DNA of 53,459 nt from a virus. Below, piece by piece: positions 6,391 to 15,332 of the stretch (positions are counted from its first letter, which is position 1; every line of letters begins with the position of its first letter). The notes beneath the pieces were generated by a model. It ran no database searches and was not told where the DNA came from. It saw nothing but the letters and a program-made list of their open reading frames with translations. The position numbers and the translations under genes are program-made. Location: IMG/VR virus record IMGVR_UViG_3300017987_000115, positions 1 through 53,459 of that record. One strand, 5' to 3'.

Positions 6391-6594
6391 ATGAAACGTA
6401 TTTCATTTCACTCCCAGTTCACGAGGGGAATTCAACCCAAAAAAATCAATGTCAATGAATTGTCCAATTTTTTAAAATGTGCTTTTCCTGGGACCTCTTC
6501 ACAAAAATACATGGATTTTCGTCGCCGTCCCAAAATCACTAATGAAATTACTAATTTCGGTGCATGCATGAATTTTGCTGGGTGTTTGTCATGA
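6391..6594 (+). CDS. Small hypothetical protein upstream of large terminase, 67 aa
   Basis: The ATG at 6391 opens a frame whose TGA (6592-6594) overlaps the large terminase ATG at 6591. This coupling argues for translation, because TerL has no ribosome binding site of its own. The product is basic with a FRRRPKITNEIT segment; no family is known. No strong ribosome binding site is visible for this gene, and an upstream TTG (6379) is also possible. Confidence 0.45.
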   Translation: MKRISFHSQFTRGIQPKKINVNELSNFLKCAFPGTSSQKYMDFRRRPKITNEITNFGACMNFAGCLS

Positions 6595-8375
6595 CGCTTC
6601 ACCTTAAATCCCAAAAGCGTCAGCATAAAAAGCTATTTCTGCCTCGTAAACCCAAACCCAAGCGTAATCTCCGTAACCCATTACTTTTAATTGATCCGAC
6701 CACGTTGAAACATGATCAGCTCATACGGTACACTTCACTACTTCGTGAACATCGTGAACGTCAGGTAGCCAAAAATATTAAACTCTGGGCTATGAACCGT
6801 CGTTCCAACATATCTGAAAAACGTATATATCAATTCGAACCTCGATATCCATATCTCTCAGATATTTACACAGACCGTCACCATCAGTTGGTAGTGAAAA
6901 AGTCCGCTCAGTGTGGAATGTCGGAGTTCATGGTCACACAGGGTATGTGGCTATGCGATCATATGGCTCTCACTGCCTTATACATATTCCCAACGGCAGG
7001 TACGATGCATGATTTCGTTCAGCAGCGAGTTGATCAGGCAATATTGGTATCACCATACTTGCAATCTCGAGTTGGATTCCCTAACAATGACTCTTCCAAA
7101 AAATTCTCACGTGGACTACTCGTCTTTCGAGGTGGCTCCGAAACAAAGCATGTTAAATCAGTGGACGCTGATGCCGTATTCCTTGATGAGGTCGACGAAA
7201 TCGATCCCGAGATCGTATCATTAGCAGAACGTCGCGTAGGTGCCTCGTCTCTTAAGTGGCTTCGAAAGGTCTCAACTCCCTCTTTTCCAGATATGGGAGT
7301 TGATGCCGAGTTCCAAAACTCCACACAGTGTGAGTGGTTTATACGATGTCCCCATTGCTCCACTTTGCAACATATGGTCGGTGACCGTCTCATCAGTGAT
7401 GATCCTCGCCATCCTACCCCATACGTACAGTGCGAGAATCCACGCTGTCACCGACCTCTTAATCGTTTCGCCAAGGGCACTTGGGTTCCTGCTCAACGGG
7501 ACCCAACACTGCCGCATGGTTACCATATATCCAAACTTTTCTCCCCTGATTCTACACTGGAAGAGTTGGTCGCTGCATCCTTACAACTCGAGGAGTACAA
7601 ACGACAAACATATTATAACCAGGATCTGGGAGAAACATACACACCAAAGGGAGCTCGTCTTGACGAGGACATTCTCAATGAGTGCTGTATGCGTGGGTAT
7701 AAACTGTCAGGACGTTTAGATAAGCTTGCTTTCCAAACTCCTGGCCGAATATTCTTGGGAGCTGACGTAGGAACACCGCTGATTCATGTGAGGATATCCG
7801 TCTACTCCCAAGACTTCGAATCTAAACGAGCTCTGCACATTGGAACAGTTCGCTCTTTCCAAGAGCTCACAATCCTTTATAAGAAGTATCGGTGCACAGC
7901 TGGAGTAATAGACGCTCATCCAGAAAAACGGAAGGCTAGAGCTTGGGCTCAGAAGGTACCACACCGTCGGTTTGTTGCGTTGTTCATTGAAAGAGAAAAC
8001 GACGTTAAACCAGTTACAGTTCATCCTAAAGAAAATAGGGTTGATATAAATCGTTCGATGGTCATGGACACAATGACTGTTAGGTATATGTCAAAAAGGG
8101 TCGTCTTGCCTATAGACGCAAAACATATAAAAGGCTTCTACGCTCAGATGAAGTCTCCAGCTCGTGTTAACCGTTTAAACAAAGACGGTGAGACAATTTC
8201 AAAGTGGATTAGAACCAACAAGATCGACCACTACGCAATGGCTGAATGTTACGAAGAGTCTGCAGCCGAAATGGTCAAGCAAAAACTTATCTCAGGCCGC
8301 GATGCGGTCACAAACTCAACACTGTTGGAGCAGATGTTCCAGACTATGGGTAAGAGGGAATTTGAACATGCCTAA
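6591..8375 (+). CDS. terL: Terminase large subunit, GpA type, 594 aa
   Basis: This is the ATP-driven packaging motor and nuclease. Residues 102-112 (VKKSAQCGMSE) form the deviant Walker A typical of GpA-type terminases, residues 192-203 (DADAVFLDEVDE) form Walker B with the catalytic Glu, and a CPHC / CENPRC zinc pair spans residues 253-286. The RNase-H-like nuclease begins at about residue 387 (FLGADVGTP), with a further Asp in VIDAHPE. Length is normal for lambda gpA/GpA homologues. The start at 6591 overlaps the preceding small frame. The strand is noticeably richer in C/T than neighbouring genes, which hints at a separate origin. The identification is firm. Confidence 0.95.
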   Translation: MTLHLKSQKRQHKKLFLPRKPKPKRNLRNPLLLIDPTTLKHDQLIRYTSLLREHRERQVAKNIKLWAMNRRSNISEKRIYQFEPRYPYLSDIYTDRHHQLVVKKSAQCGMSEFMVTQGMWLCDHMALTALYIFPTAGTMHDFVQQRVDQAILVSPYLQSRVGFPNNDSSKKFSRGLLVFRGGSETKHVKSVDADAVFLDEVDEIDPEIVSLAERRVGASSLKWLRKVSTPSFPDMGVDAEFQNSTQCEWFIRCPHCSTLQHMVGDRLISDDPRHPTPYVQCENPRCHRPLNRFAKGTWVPAQRDPTLPHGYHISKLFSPDSTLEELVAASLQLEEYKRQTYYNQDLGETYTPKGARLDEDILNECCMRGYKLSGRLDKLAFQTPGRIFLGADVGTPLIHVRISVYSQDFESKRALHIGTVRSFQELTILYKKYRCTAGVIDAHPEKRKARAWAQKVPHRRFVALFIERENDVKPVTVHPKENRVDINRSMVMDTMTVRYMSKRVVLPIDAKHIKGFYAQMKSPARVNRLNKDGETISKWIRTNKIDHYAMAECYEESAAEMVKQKLISGRDAVTNSTLLEQMFQTMGKREFEHA

Positions 8376-11109
8376 AACAAGTAGAGTTCCGGGGTCGATG
8401 GCTCCGCTAAAGAATCCAATGCTCAACCGTGAGACAGCAATTTATTCTCTCGAGATATGGGACCTAAACAAACTCACGCCCTACAATCCCGACTCTCTGG
8501 TGCGAAAGAAGGGCATGCCTGTCTACCGTGAGATGGTGCAACGTGACGATGCCGTTAAGAGTGCACTGTTTACAAAGAAAGCCTCGCGTATGGCATCGGG
8601 CTGGGATTACTTGCCTCCAGACCCTGACGTTGAACCTCGTGGCGAGGAAATGGTCGCTTTTATAAAGCACAATTTCGAATGGATGAAAGGTACAGACTCT
8701 CAGATGATCTGGGATGTCATGGGTGCATTCGAATTTGGCTTTTCTGTTCTGGAAGAAAACTGGGCTGTTATAAAAGACGGTTCAAAATGGGAAGGAAAGA
8801 TCGGGACGTGGTCCATTAAGTCAAAAGACTCTGCCGACTTTGATCCTAAGATTGACGAATATGGTAATATGACTGGGATCATTCAAGGAAAAGGCACACA
8901 GTATCACCGAGACCTTGACGTTGAGAAGTTTATGTACCATGTAAACTTCTTTGAACGTGGGAACTATTACGGAAATAGCGACCTGCGTCCTGCGTATCGT
9001 CCTTATTATGTTAAGGATATGCTTACACGGTTCATGGGTATCTACTTTGAGAAGTATGCCATGCCGATCGCCATTGGAAAGTATCCTGTAGATCTCGTAT
9101 CTTCCGAAGAACCCAAGAGCGAGGGACAAGGTACAAAGAGTATGGCCGAGGCAGAGCGGGAACGTTTTGAGAAGGTACTCAAAAAGATCGCTACTGCAAC
9201 TGCGATGGTTATACCCAGCGACTATGAAGTTGACTTTGCGGAGTCACGTGGCCGTGGTGAGTCTGGATACTTAAACGCTTTTCGATATTTGGATATTGCG
9301 ATTGCACGAGCGATCTTGCTTCCTGCGCTTGTTACAGGGACGTCTGATACTGGTAAAGGAACGTTGGCTCAGTCACGTACTCACCAAGAGAGTTTCATGA
9401 ATGTGGTCATGATGCTTGCAGATCCTATCGAGACTACAATCAACGAGCAACTAATAAGAAAGCTTATAGATATTAATTTTGATAAACCAAAAGCTTACCC
9501 AAAGTTTAAATTCCGTGACTACGACAAGCAGATCTCGCAAAGGGTAGTTGACATATTTGATAAGTTAATTGCACGAGGTGTCTTGGATGAGTCAGACGCC
9601 AAATGGATTAGAAACCAAATCGGACTTCCTGAAAGACCGGAAGACGCTCCGCCTCCTAACTTCAGGTCTAGAGGCGAGTATGGTCCAGTGTCGACATCTG
9701 GAGGAGAGATCCTCGCTCCGGGTGGAGCTCCTGCAAAAGCTCCTACTCCCAGGCCTCGTCGGACCAAGAGAAGTTCTCCTGCGAAAGAGAAAGAAGAGTT
9801 CGCAGAAACATTAGGTAGAAATAACGGTCCGTATTCTGCAGGTCCTGGAGGAAAGTGCAAGTGCACAAAATGCGGGTATGAAATGTCCCATGATGCAGGT
9901 ACACCATGCACAAAGTTGAAGTGTCCGAAGTGTGGAGGTAAGATGCTTCGGAGCTCTCAATTCTCAGAGCAGCACTGCGATAGCATTGTAACTCTCGAAA
10001 GAGAGGAAGGATGTTATCCTGAAACACGTTCGTTCCTGGAAAACTCCGTTGCTGCCATGATGGAAGCAGAGTGTCCTCCTGAAGACTGGCCTGGAAAGAT
10101 GAATGCAACAGACTACATAGTTCATATCAATGATATATTTGAGTTTGCTGAAAAGACTGGACGAAAGTCAGATGCTGAACGGTTTAAAGCAGACTTAAAT
10201 ATGAAGCCAAGTCGTAAACTTAGTACACCTGAGAAGCGTGTTGATTACAACGGTATTCAAGCTTCGTGGCGTGCACTTATTGAACAGACTTTGGCTACAA
10301 TGACTAACAACATGGCACTTCTAAAAGATCAGATGCTTCCAAAGGTGAGGTCTTTGTATGAGAGAGGCGACGATCAAGCGTTTGATAGTTTGCAAGTTCC
10401 TTCAAAACCGATCTCTACGTTTAAGAATGCAGTAAATCAAATGTTTCTGACAGACTTTGTTCTTGGCTATAATAACTCTATCCAAGAGGTTGAAAAAGCA
10501 ACGGGCAAGGATCTTTCACAGTTTGCGGAGGTCGATGGAATACTCGCAGATCCGGCCGAAGCTCTTCAAGCTCTAACTCTCAAACGTCCTCGTCTTCGCA
10601 GGTTCCTGAAAACTTATTCCAGACGTTCCTTCACCATAGCTGGTGTTGAGAGAGCGAGGATTTTAAATGAGGCAAGACGGGTACTTGAAATCGGAGTTCA
10701 AAGAGGCTACTCTACTGACAGGGTCGTCCGTGAACTTGGAGCAGTGCTTGACAAATATACAGACCGACTTGTCAAGGGAGAGGTCGTCAAGCCAGGACGC
10801 CTTCAAACAATCGTACGTACTAATCTTAGTGAAGCGTTTAATACCGCCAGGCGTATGGCATTCGAAGACCCTGCGATATACCCTTATATAGGAGCGTATC
10901 AATATTCAGCTGTCATAGATCGAAAGACAACTGAGATATGCTTGGATTATGACGGTACGACTCGTCCAACCGATGACGCGATCTGGGATGTCATCTGGCC
11001 ACCTAATCACTTCTCATGTCGTTCAATGGTAGTGGCTTGGATGGAGGACGAGAACTTCACGTTTACAGATTATCCAACGTTGCCTCCACAGGAGGGTTTT
11101 GGAGTATGA
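8368..11109 (+). CDS. Portal (DUF935, Mu gp29-like) fused to zinc ribbon and MuF domain, 913 aa
   Basis: ATG 8368 overlaps the terminase stop. Residues about 20-470 match DUF935/Mu gp29 portals (AFEFGFSVLEENW, FFERGNYYGNSDLRPAY, YEKYAMPIAIGKY-like region). Around residues 495-531 there is a four-Cys zinc ribbon (CKCTKC ... CTKLKCPKC). Residues about 750-905 form a Mu gpF/SPP1 gp7 head-morphogenesis domain ending in the diagnostic CLDYDGT...WPPNHFSCRS. Portal and MuF are usually separate neighbouring genes, and here they form one chain. The portal forms the dodecameric DNA gate, and MuF proteins act in head assembly or are ejected. The domain calls are secure. Confidence 0.9.
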   Translation: MPKTSRVPGSMAPLKNPMLNRETAIYSLEIWDLNKLTPYNPDSLVRKKGMPVYREMVQRDDAVKSALFTKKASRMASGWDYLPPDPDVEPRGEEMVAFIKHNFEWMKGTDSQMIWDVMGAFEFGFSVLEENWAVIKDGSKWEGKIGTWSIKSKDSADFDPKIDEYGNMTGIIQGKGTQYHRDLDVEKFMYHVNFFERGNYYGNSDLRPAYRPYYVKDMLTRFMGIYFEKYAMPIAIGKYPVDLVSSEEPKSEGQGTKSMAEAERERFEKVLKKIATATAMVIPSDYEVDFAESRGRGESGYLNAFRYLDIAIARAILLPALVTGTSDTGKGTLAQSRTHQESFMNVVMMLADPIETTINEQLIRKLIDINFDKPKAYPKFKFRDYDKQISQRVVDIFDKLIARGVLDESDAKWIRNQIGLPERPEDAPPPNFRSRGEYGPVSTSGGEILAPGGAPAKAPTPRPRRTKRSSPAKEKEEFAETLGRNNGPYSAGPGGKCKCTKCGYEMSHDAGTPCTKLKCPKCGGKMLRSSQFSEQHCDSIVTLEREEGCYPETRSFLENSVAAMMEAECPPEDWPGKMNATDYIVHINDIFEFAEKTGRKSDAERFKADLNMKPSRKLSTPEKRVDYNGIQASWRALIEQTLATMTNNMALLKDQMLPKVRSLYERGDDQAFDSLQVPSKPISTFKNAVNQMFLTDFVLGYNNSIQEVEKATGKDLSQFAEVDGILADPAEALQALTLKRPRLRRFLKTYSRRSFTIAGVERARILNEARRVLEIGVQRGYSTDRVVRELGAVLDKYTDRLVKGEVVKPGRLQTIVRTNLSEAFNTARRMAFEDPAIYPYIGAYQYSAVIDRKTTEICLDYDGTTRPTDDAIWDVIWPPNHFSCRSMVVAWMEDENFTFTDYPTLPPQEGFGV

Positions 11110-12860
11110 TTAGAAAACGTGGAAGTATGTGGTATGTTCTTGATTCTACAGGCAAGAAGGTACTTGGAAAGCATAAAACTAAAAAGGAAGCTCTTGCTCA
11201 ACTGAGAGCTGTAGAGGCTTCTAAGCACTCCAAATATGGAGAGCCTTCTGTTGTAAATGTAATAGAATTTGCGGAGGGTACAACTGTGGCTAAAAAGATT
11301 GACGAAACTAGCGATGAGTTTCGATATCGTGTACGACCACCTGGACACTTTAGAGAAGACACGTACCGTCGCAAGGTGATTGACGAAGGAGTGTCAATTG
11401 TTATTGCGAATCTGAAACTTGATAAAGCCAAGAAAGACGAGAAGACGACTTCGATGAAGACCCAGGCTTATAGTTTTGATAAGTCAAAGTTCCCGAAGAA
11501 GTCTGACGTCAGAAAATGGCTTAAGAATACAGGCATTGCAAAGTTTGAGGAAATGTCAGAGGCGGAGGCAGAGTACATTGAAGATAACGACGTCTCACTT
11601 TTCTTCGAAGGTTACAGTGTAATTCCAGAGGTTGAGCTTTTCCATACGGGGAAGTTTGCCATCAGGAACAAGGTTGGTGAAATTGTAGGACACCAAGAGT
11701 TCGATGAAAATGACCTGGACGATGTCGAAAGGAACTATAACGAACTTTCAGATATAATTCATCCGCCGATGAAAACATCGCATGCAGAGGACAATAATGG
11801 GATGCCCGTTGCAGGTTGGGTTGAGAATGTAAAGCGTGTCGGAAAGAAACTGTTTGGTGATATTCGAACCTCCGCCAAGTGGTTTCACGACCAGATCACA
11901 AGCGGTGGTTACCGTAAAAGATCTGCAGAGTTTTACAACAACTTTACCGACGACGACGGAGAGGAACATGGTTTGACTTTGCGTGCGGCCGCTTTTGTAC
12001 CTATTGAACGGTGCAAGGGAATGCCGGATATCGCGTTCGCTGAGCAGATGCCGGATGGAGAAGCTTACGTATTCGAAGAGGAGGTCGAAATGCCTGACGA
12101 CAAGAAAAAGAAAGGCACCGACTCTGAGGAAACCAAGGACGAGGAAGAAAAGAAGTCCGAGGGTACCAAAGAAGAGGAAAAGTCCGAAGACGATAAGTCT
12201 GAAGACAAGGCCGACGAAAAGTCCGAAGGCGACGGCGACAGCAAAGAAGACAAGAAGTCCGACGACGATGAAAAGTCCGAAGATGACAAGTCCGAAGACG
12301 CTGACGAAGAAGATACTTCCGACTTCATGGAATTTCCCGAAGCGAAGAAGTCTGACAAAAAGAGTCCGACAGTTCTGGGATCGTCTCCGACGGTTCCGAA
12401 CGTCACGATTCCCATGGTCAACTTCAACGACAATCGTGAAAAGAAGTTCCTTGTCACGAAGTTCGCCGAAGCCGACGACAATCTGATCGGTGAGCTGGTT
12501 ACGACACGTCGTGACCGTTTCAATCTTCAGCAGAAAGAAGCCAAGAACTTCATTGCTGAAATGAAGAAATCAGGGAAGATGACTCCGGCGCAGGAAAACT
12601 ACGCCATGACGATGTTTTCTCCCCAGATGCAAGGCGTTGTGCTTGCCTTCGGTGAAGGTAAGCAGATGAGTATTGCTGACGTATTCAAAGGATACGTCGA
12701 AGCAGGAAAACAGGTCGTTAACTTCGAGGAAACGGCCGAGCAGAAGTCCCCCGATGGCGGACAGGACTCAGACAAAAAAGACGACGATGTGAAAAATTCC
12801 TTCCAGGCCGGAGCCAAGGTGGCTGACGAGATCATGGCTCCTGAGACGGAAGAGAAGTAA
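11106..12860 (+). CDS. Capsid maturation protease-scaffold fusion (Mu gpI-like), 584 aa
   Basis: Start ATG 11106 overlaps the portal stop. The N-terminal 40 residues (KKVLGKHKTKKEAL) are a small basic module often fused to phage head proteins. The core resembles Mu gpI-type proteases: His226 in TSHAED, then MPVAGWVENVKRVGKKL, and a later KRSAEFYNNF strand carrying the candidate catalytic Ser. Residues about 325-430 are low-complexity acidic Glu/Asp/Lys/Ser sequence, followed by a helical C-terminus, as expected for an internal scaffold. The decoration and major capsid genes follow directly. The protease assignment is by motif and position; the Ser is inferred. Confidence 0.8.
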   Translation: MIRKRGSMWYVLDSTGKKVLGKHKTKKEALAQLRAVEASKHSKYGEPSVVNVIEFAEGTTVAKKIDETSDEFRYRVRPPGHFREDTYRRKVIDEGVSIVIANLKLDKAKKDEKTTSMKTQAYSFDKSKFPKKSDVRKWLKNTGIAKFEEMSEAEAEYIEDNDVSLFFEGYSVIPEVELFHTGKFAIRNKVGEIVGHQEFDENDLDDVERNYNELSDIIHPPMKTSHAEDNNGMPVAGWVENVKRVGKKLFGDIRTSAKWFHDQITSGGYRKRSAEFYNNFTDDDGEEHGLTLRAAAFVPIERCKGMPDIAFAEQMPDGEAYVFEEEVEMPDDKKKKGTDSEETKDEEEKKSEGTKEEEKSEDDKSEDKADEKSEGDGDSKEDKKSDDDEKSEDDKSEDADEEDTSDFMEFPEAKKSDKKSPTVLGSSPTVPNVTIPMVNFNDNREKKFLVTKFAEADDNLIGELVTTRRDRFNLQQKEAKNFIAEMKKSGKMTPAQENYAMTMFSPQMQGVVLAFGEGKQMSIADVFKGYVEAGKQVVNFEETAEQKSPDGGQDSDKKDDDVKNSFQAGAKVADEIMAPETEEK

Positions 12861-12895
12861 CATTGTCGAAAAAAGTGAAAGTGAGGAAATCGTAA

Positions 12896-13264
12896 ATGCC
12901 GAGAATTCCTGGCATTACTACGAAGACCGAAGTTCACGGTGCGTGGGTTGTGCAGGACCACGTCGCAGCGAAGGACGTCGTGCTCATTGGCGACGATACT
13001 ATCTGCGGCACGGACGCTCTTCCCTCGGGCCTTGTGCTCGGACAGATCACCGCTTCTGGCAAATACGGTCCGTATGATGATGGTGCCTCTGACGGTCGCG
13101 AAGATGCGGCAGGTATCATGGTCACGGACTCTGTGTTTGCTGCCACAGCGAACGGTGATCAACTTATCAGCATGGCTGTGCATGCGGTTTGCAAGGAAAG
13201 TGGACTGACAGGTATTAATGCCAATGGCAAGACGGACCTGGCTGCTCACTTTGTCTTCGTGTAA
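12896..13264 (+). CDS. Head decoration protein (lambda gpD-like), 122 aa
   Basis: Small beta-rich protein with the family pattern LVLGQITASGKYGPYDDGASDGRE-DAAGIM spread over residues 46-76, as in lambda gpD/HDPD proteins that form trimers on the expanded capsid and stabilise it. Length is typical. It has GTGAGGAA upstream and lies between protease and capsid, as in lambda-like and Mu-like hybrids. Confidence 0.85.
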   Translation: MPRIPGITTKTEVHGAWVVQDHVAAKDVVLIGDDTICGTDALPSGLVLGQITASGKYGPYDDGASDGREDAAGIMVTDSVFAATANGDQLISMAVHAVCKESGLTGINANGKTDLAAHFVFV

Positions 13265-13283
13265 GAAAGGACGGTAGAGTAAG

Positions 13284-14297
13284 ATGGACGACAGAGTTCT
13301 TCAACACACCGTCCTGACTGCGATGGTGGAGAAGTTTCCCCCTCAGGAAATGATGGGTATGGCCATGGCTCCTCGCAAGGCCACCAGCAAGATCAAAGGG
13401 GAAGTGGCGAAGTGGGACGTAAAACGTCGTGGTCGTGACATGGCCACACTGAACACTCCCGGAAGCCCGTCAAAGAAACGTGCCAATATGGTGCATGAGA
13501 CCAAAACGTCTTCGTTTGCGTACATGCGTGAATCGAAGATGGTCACTGCAGAGACCATGTGGTGGCTTCGTGAGGCAGGCAAAGATTTCGTCCAGGCAGG
13601 CGAAAAACGAGTCATGGAAGAGATGGAAGATCTCAATGGCTTTATTGATCGTCGGATGGAGTGGATGATCTGGCAGATGTTCACAGGTGAAATGAAGTAT
13701 GACGTTGATGACGTTACAGACGCTGTTGACGTTGATTATGGAATTCCCTCGGCAAACAAACCAACTGCTGGTACTGACTGGGATGACTTTGCCAATGCAA
13801 CCATCCTGGCCAATCTTCGTGCATGGAAGCGTCTGATTACCCGTGGCGCAAACATGAAACCGACGGATTTGTACATGACAGAGGTCGTGCACAATTTCAT
13901 GATTTCAAACGACGAGATCATTGCCCTTCTTCAAAATACGAAGGGTGACAATATTGTATCCGACGGAGTCATCAAGCGTATCCAGGGCATGAACGTCAAC
14001 GTGTACGACAGTGGTTGGGTTGACGAGTCGACCGGAACATACTATCCGTACATTTCTGACAAGCATATCATCATGCTTGCAAAAGGAAATCCGACTCCCG
14101 GTGGAAAAGCTACAAATGGTCTTTGGGACATTCTCGAAGGTCCGGCACTTGATGTCAAGGCTCGTGGCCGTCCTGGAAAGTTCTCCAAGTCCTGGGAGGA
14201 AGAAGACCCGTCCGGAACGCAGGCTTTGATCGACTGGTACGCACTGCCGGTACTGTACTATCCGGAAGCGGTCGTGTACGCAAGGGTTGATACCTAA
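13284..14297 (+). CDS. Major capsid protein (lambda E / capE family), 337 aa
   Basis: Residues 10-110 match the capE family: an early FPPQEMMGMAMAP loop, then KGEVAKWDVKRRGRDMA and an SSFAYMRESKMV helix. The spine and P-domain are followed by a C-terminal ALPVLYYPEAVVYARV typical of the family. Length is normal (about 340). AGGACGG lies upstream. It is followed by a strong hairpin, as expected after a highly expressed structural gene. Confidence 0.9.
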   Translation: MDDRVLQHTVLTAMVEKFPPQEMMGMAMAPRKATSKIKGEVAKWDVKRRGRDMATLNTPGSPSKKRANMVHETKTSSFAYMRESKMVTAETMWWLREAGKDFVQAGEKRVMEEMEDLNGFIDRRMEWMIWQMFTGEMKYDVDDVTDAVDVDYGIPSANKPTAGTDWDDFANATILANLRAWKRLITRGANMKPTDLYMTEVVHNFMISNDEIIALLQNTKGDNIVSDGVIKRIQGMNVNVYDSGWVDESTGTYYPYISDKHIIMLAKGNPTPGGKATNGLWDILEGPALDVKARGRPGKFSKSWEEEDPSGTQALIDWYALPVLYYPEAVVYARVDT

Positions 14298-14362
14298 GAT
14301 CTCTCTGAGGTATCAGAGAAGTGAAGGGACGCAGGACGTGAAACACATGGGAGTAGCGGTCC

Positions 14363-14400
14363 AATGGACTCGAGGCTTTTCGGAGTCTCGAGTCCATCCC
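14363..14400 (+). terminator. Hairpin terminator after major capsid gene
   Basis: TGGACTCGAGGCT pairs with AGTCTCGAGTCCA (one G-T wobble) around a 6-nt loop. It is followed by the T/C-rich stretch ATCCCTTCCTTT. An AT-rich 75-nt leader then precedes the next gene and may hold a promoter, though no good -35/-10 pair is visible. Confidence 0.7.
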
Positions 14401-14480
14401 TTCCTTTGTAATATTACTTTTACTTGTTGTGTTTGCAATGTTAATGATATTAGCGTTGAATAAAAACTAGGAGTTTGGAA

Positions 14481-14876
14481 ATGTCAAGGTATGTGAAAGT
14501 CCTGTTGGACGGTCTCACAATCGGAGCGTCAGTATGCATGAAAGACGAGGTCGTGAAAGATCCTCCTGATATCATCTTGGAAATGGCGAAGGATCCGAAG
14601 AACACAAAGGTAAAAGTGGCTTCAGAAAGAGAGGCTCGCAAGGCCGCGTATGTAGTCGACGCAGTGACCACTACCAGAGAAGCTCAAAAAGAAGATCCTA
14701 CCGACCTTACAGTCAAAGATAAGGACGGCGTCAATCATAAGGTGAAAGACGACGACATTTCAGACGATGACGAGAAGCCGAAAAAGAAGAAAAAATCCAA
14801 GGCTTCCAAGAAGAAGGTTGTCAAGAAAAAGAAAGTGATCAAGAAGAAAAAGAAGAAAAGGTCTGACGACGAATAA
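14481..14876 (+). CDS. Structural-region protein with poly-lysine tail, 131 aa
   Basis: AGGAG at 14469-14473 precedes ATG 14481 by 7 nt. The first 60 residues resemble the short beta-strand proteins often found after phage capsid genes (VKVLLDGLTIGASVCMKDEVV). The last 40 residues are acidic and then almost pure lysine (KPKKKKKSKASKKK). The gene at 21488 has the same plan, a small N-terminal domain plus a Lys/Glu/Ser tail. Function unknown; DNA binding by the tail is inferred only from charge. Confidence 0.65.
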   Translation: MSRYVKVLLDGLTIGASVCMKDEVVKDPPDIILEMAKDPKNTKVKVASEREARKAAYVVDAVTTTREAQKEDPTDLTVKDKDGVNHKVKDDDISDDDEKPKKKKKSKASKKKVVKKKKVIKKKKKKRSDDE

Positions 14877-14888
14877 CCTTCCAAGAAG

Positions 14889-14906
14889 CGTGGGCTGAGA
14901 CCCACG
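14889..14906 (+). terminator. Small hairpin between 14876 and 14928
   Basis: CGTGGG and CCCACG pair perfectly around a 6-nt loop. There is no U-tract. It may be a weak attenuator or an mRNA-stabilising stem before gene 14928. Confidence 0.4.
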
Positions 14907-14927
14907 GAAAGAAGTAGGTATTTATAA

Positions 14928-15332
14928 ATGTCTCAGTGGTCCGTAAAACAGGTACTTAACAAAGTACTATCAGGTACGACTCTTCGTGTTACGACTGCAG
15001 CAGCTGCAGGTATCACGGTCAAACGTACAGAAGGTACTGGAGCACTTACGGGTCCGCTCCAGGTCCCGTCTAATTGGGCTGTAAAAGCTCGTCCACGTTC
15101 TGTAGGTGTCAATCTGGGAGCGTCTTTAACCGCGACTGTGGAGATATGGTTCAGGTCAAAGACCGGTGCCAGTTATGATCATTTGATGGACTCGTTTACT
15201 GGAACGTTTCAATACTGTCATTGGGACCCTGATAGCGATCTGATTCTTGAGGCAGCTGATGATATTGAAGTCGTTGTGACAGCTGCTAGCGGAACTGGAT
15301 ACGTTACCATCCTTGGAGAGGAGCTGGCGTAA
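14928..15332 (+). CDS. Beta-rich putative virion protein, 134 aa
   Basis: The sequence is Thr/Ala/Gly-rich with alternating beta-strands (TATVEIWFRSKTGASYDH, IEVVVTAASGTGYVTI) and resembles small capsid- or fibre-associated proteins. It precedes the fibre genes and overlaps the next start (TAATG). I recognise no named family. Confidence 0.65.
   Translation: MSQWSVKQVLNKVLSGTTLRVTTAAAAGITVKRTEGTGALTGPLQVPSNWAVKARPRSVGVNLGASLTATVEIWFRSKTGASYDHLMDSFTGTFQYCHWDPDSDLILEAADDIEVVVTAASGTGYVTILGEELA

Noticed and set aside
6913-7719. Overlapping + strand frames inside the large terminase
   Set aside because: Alternate frames of a well-supported terminase with no recognisable protein features.
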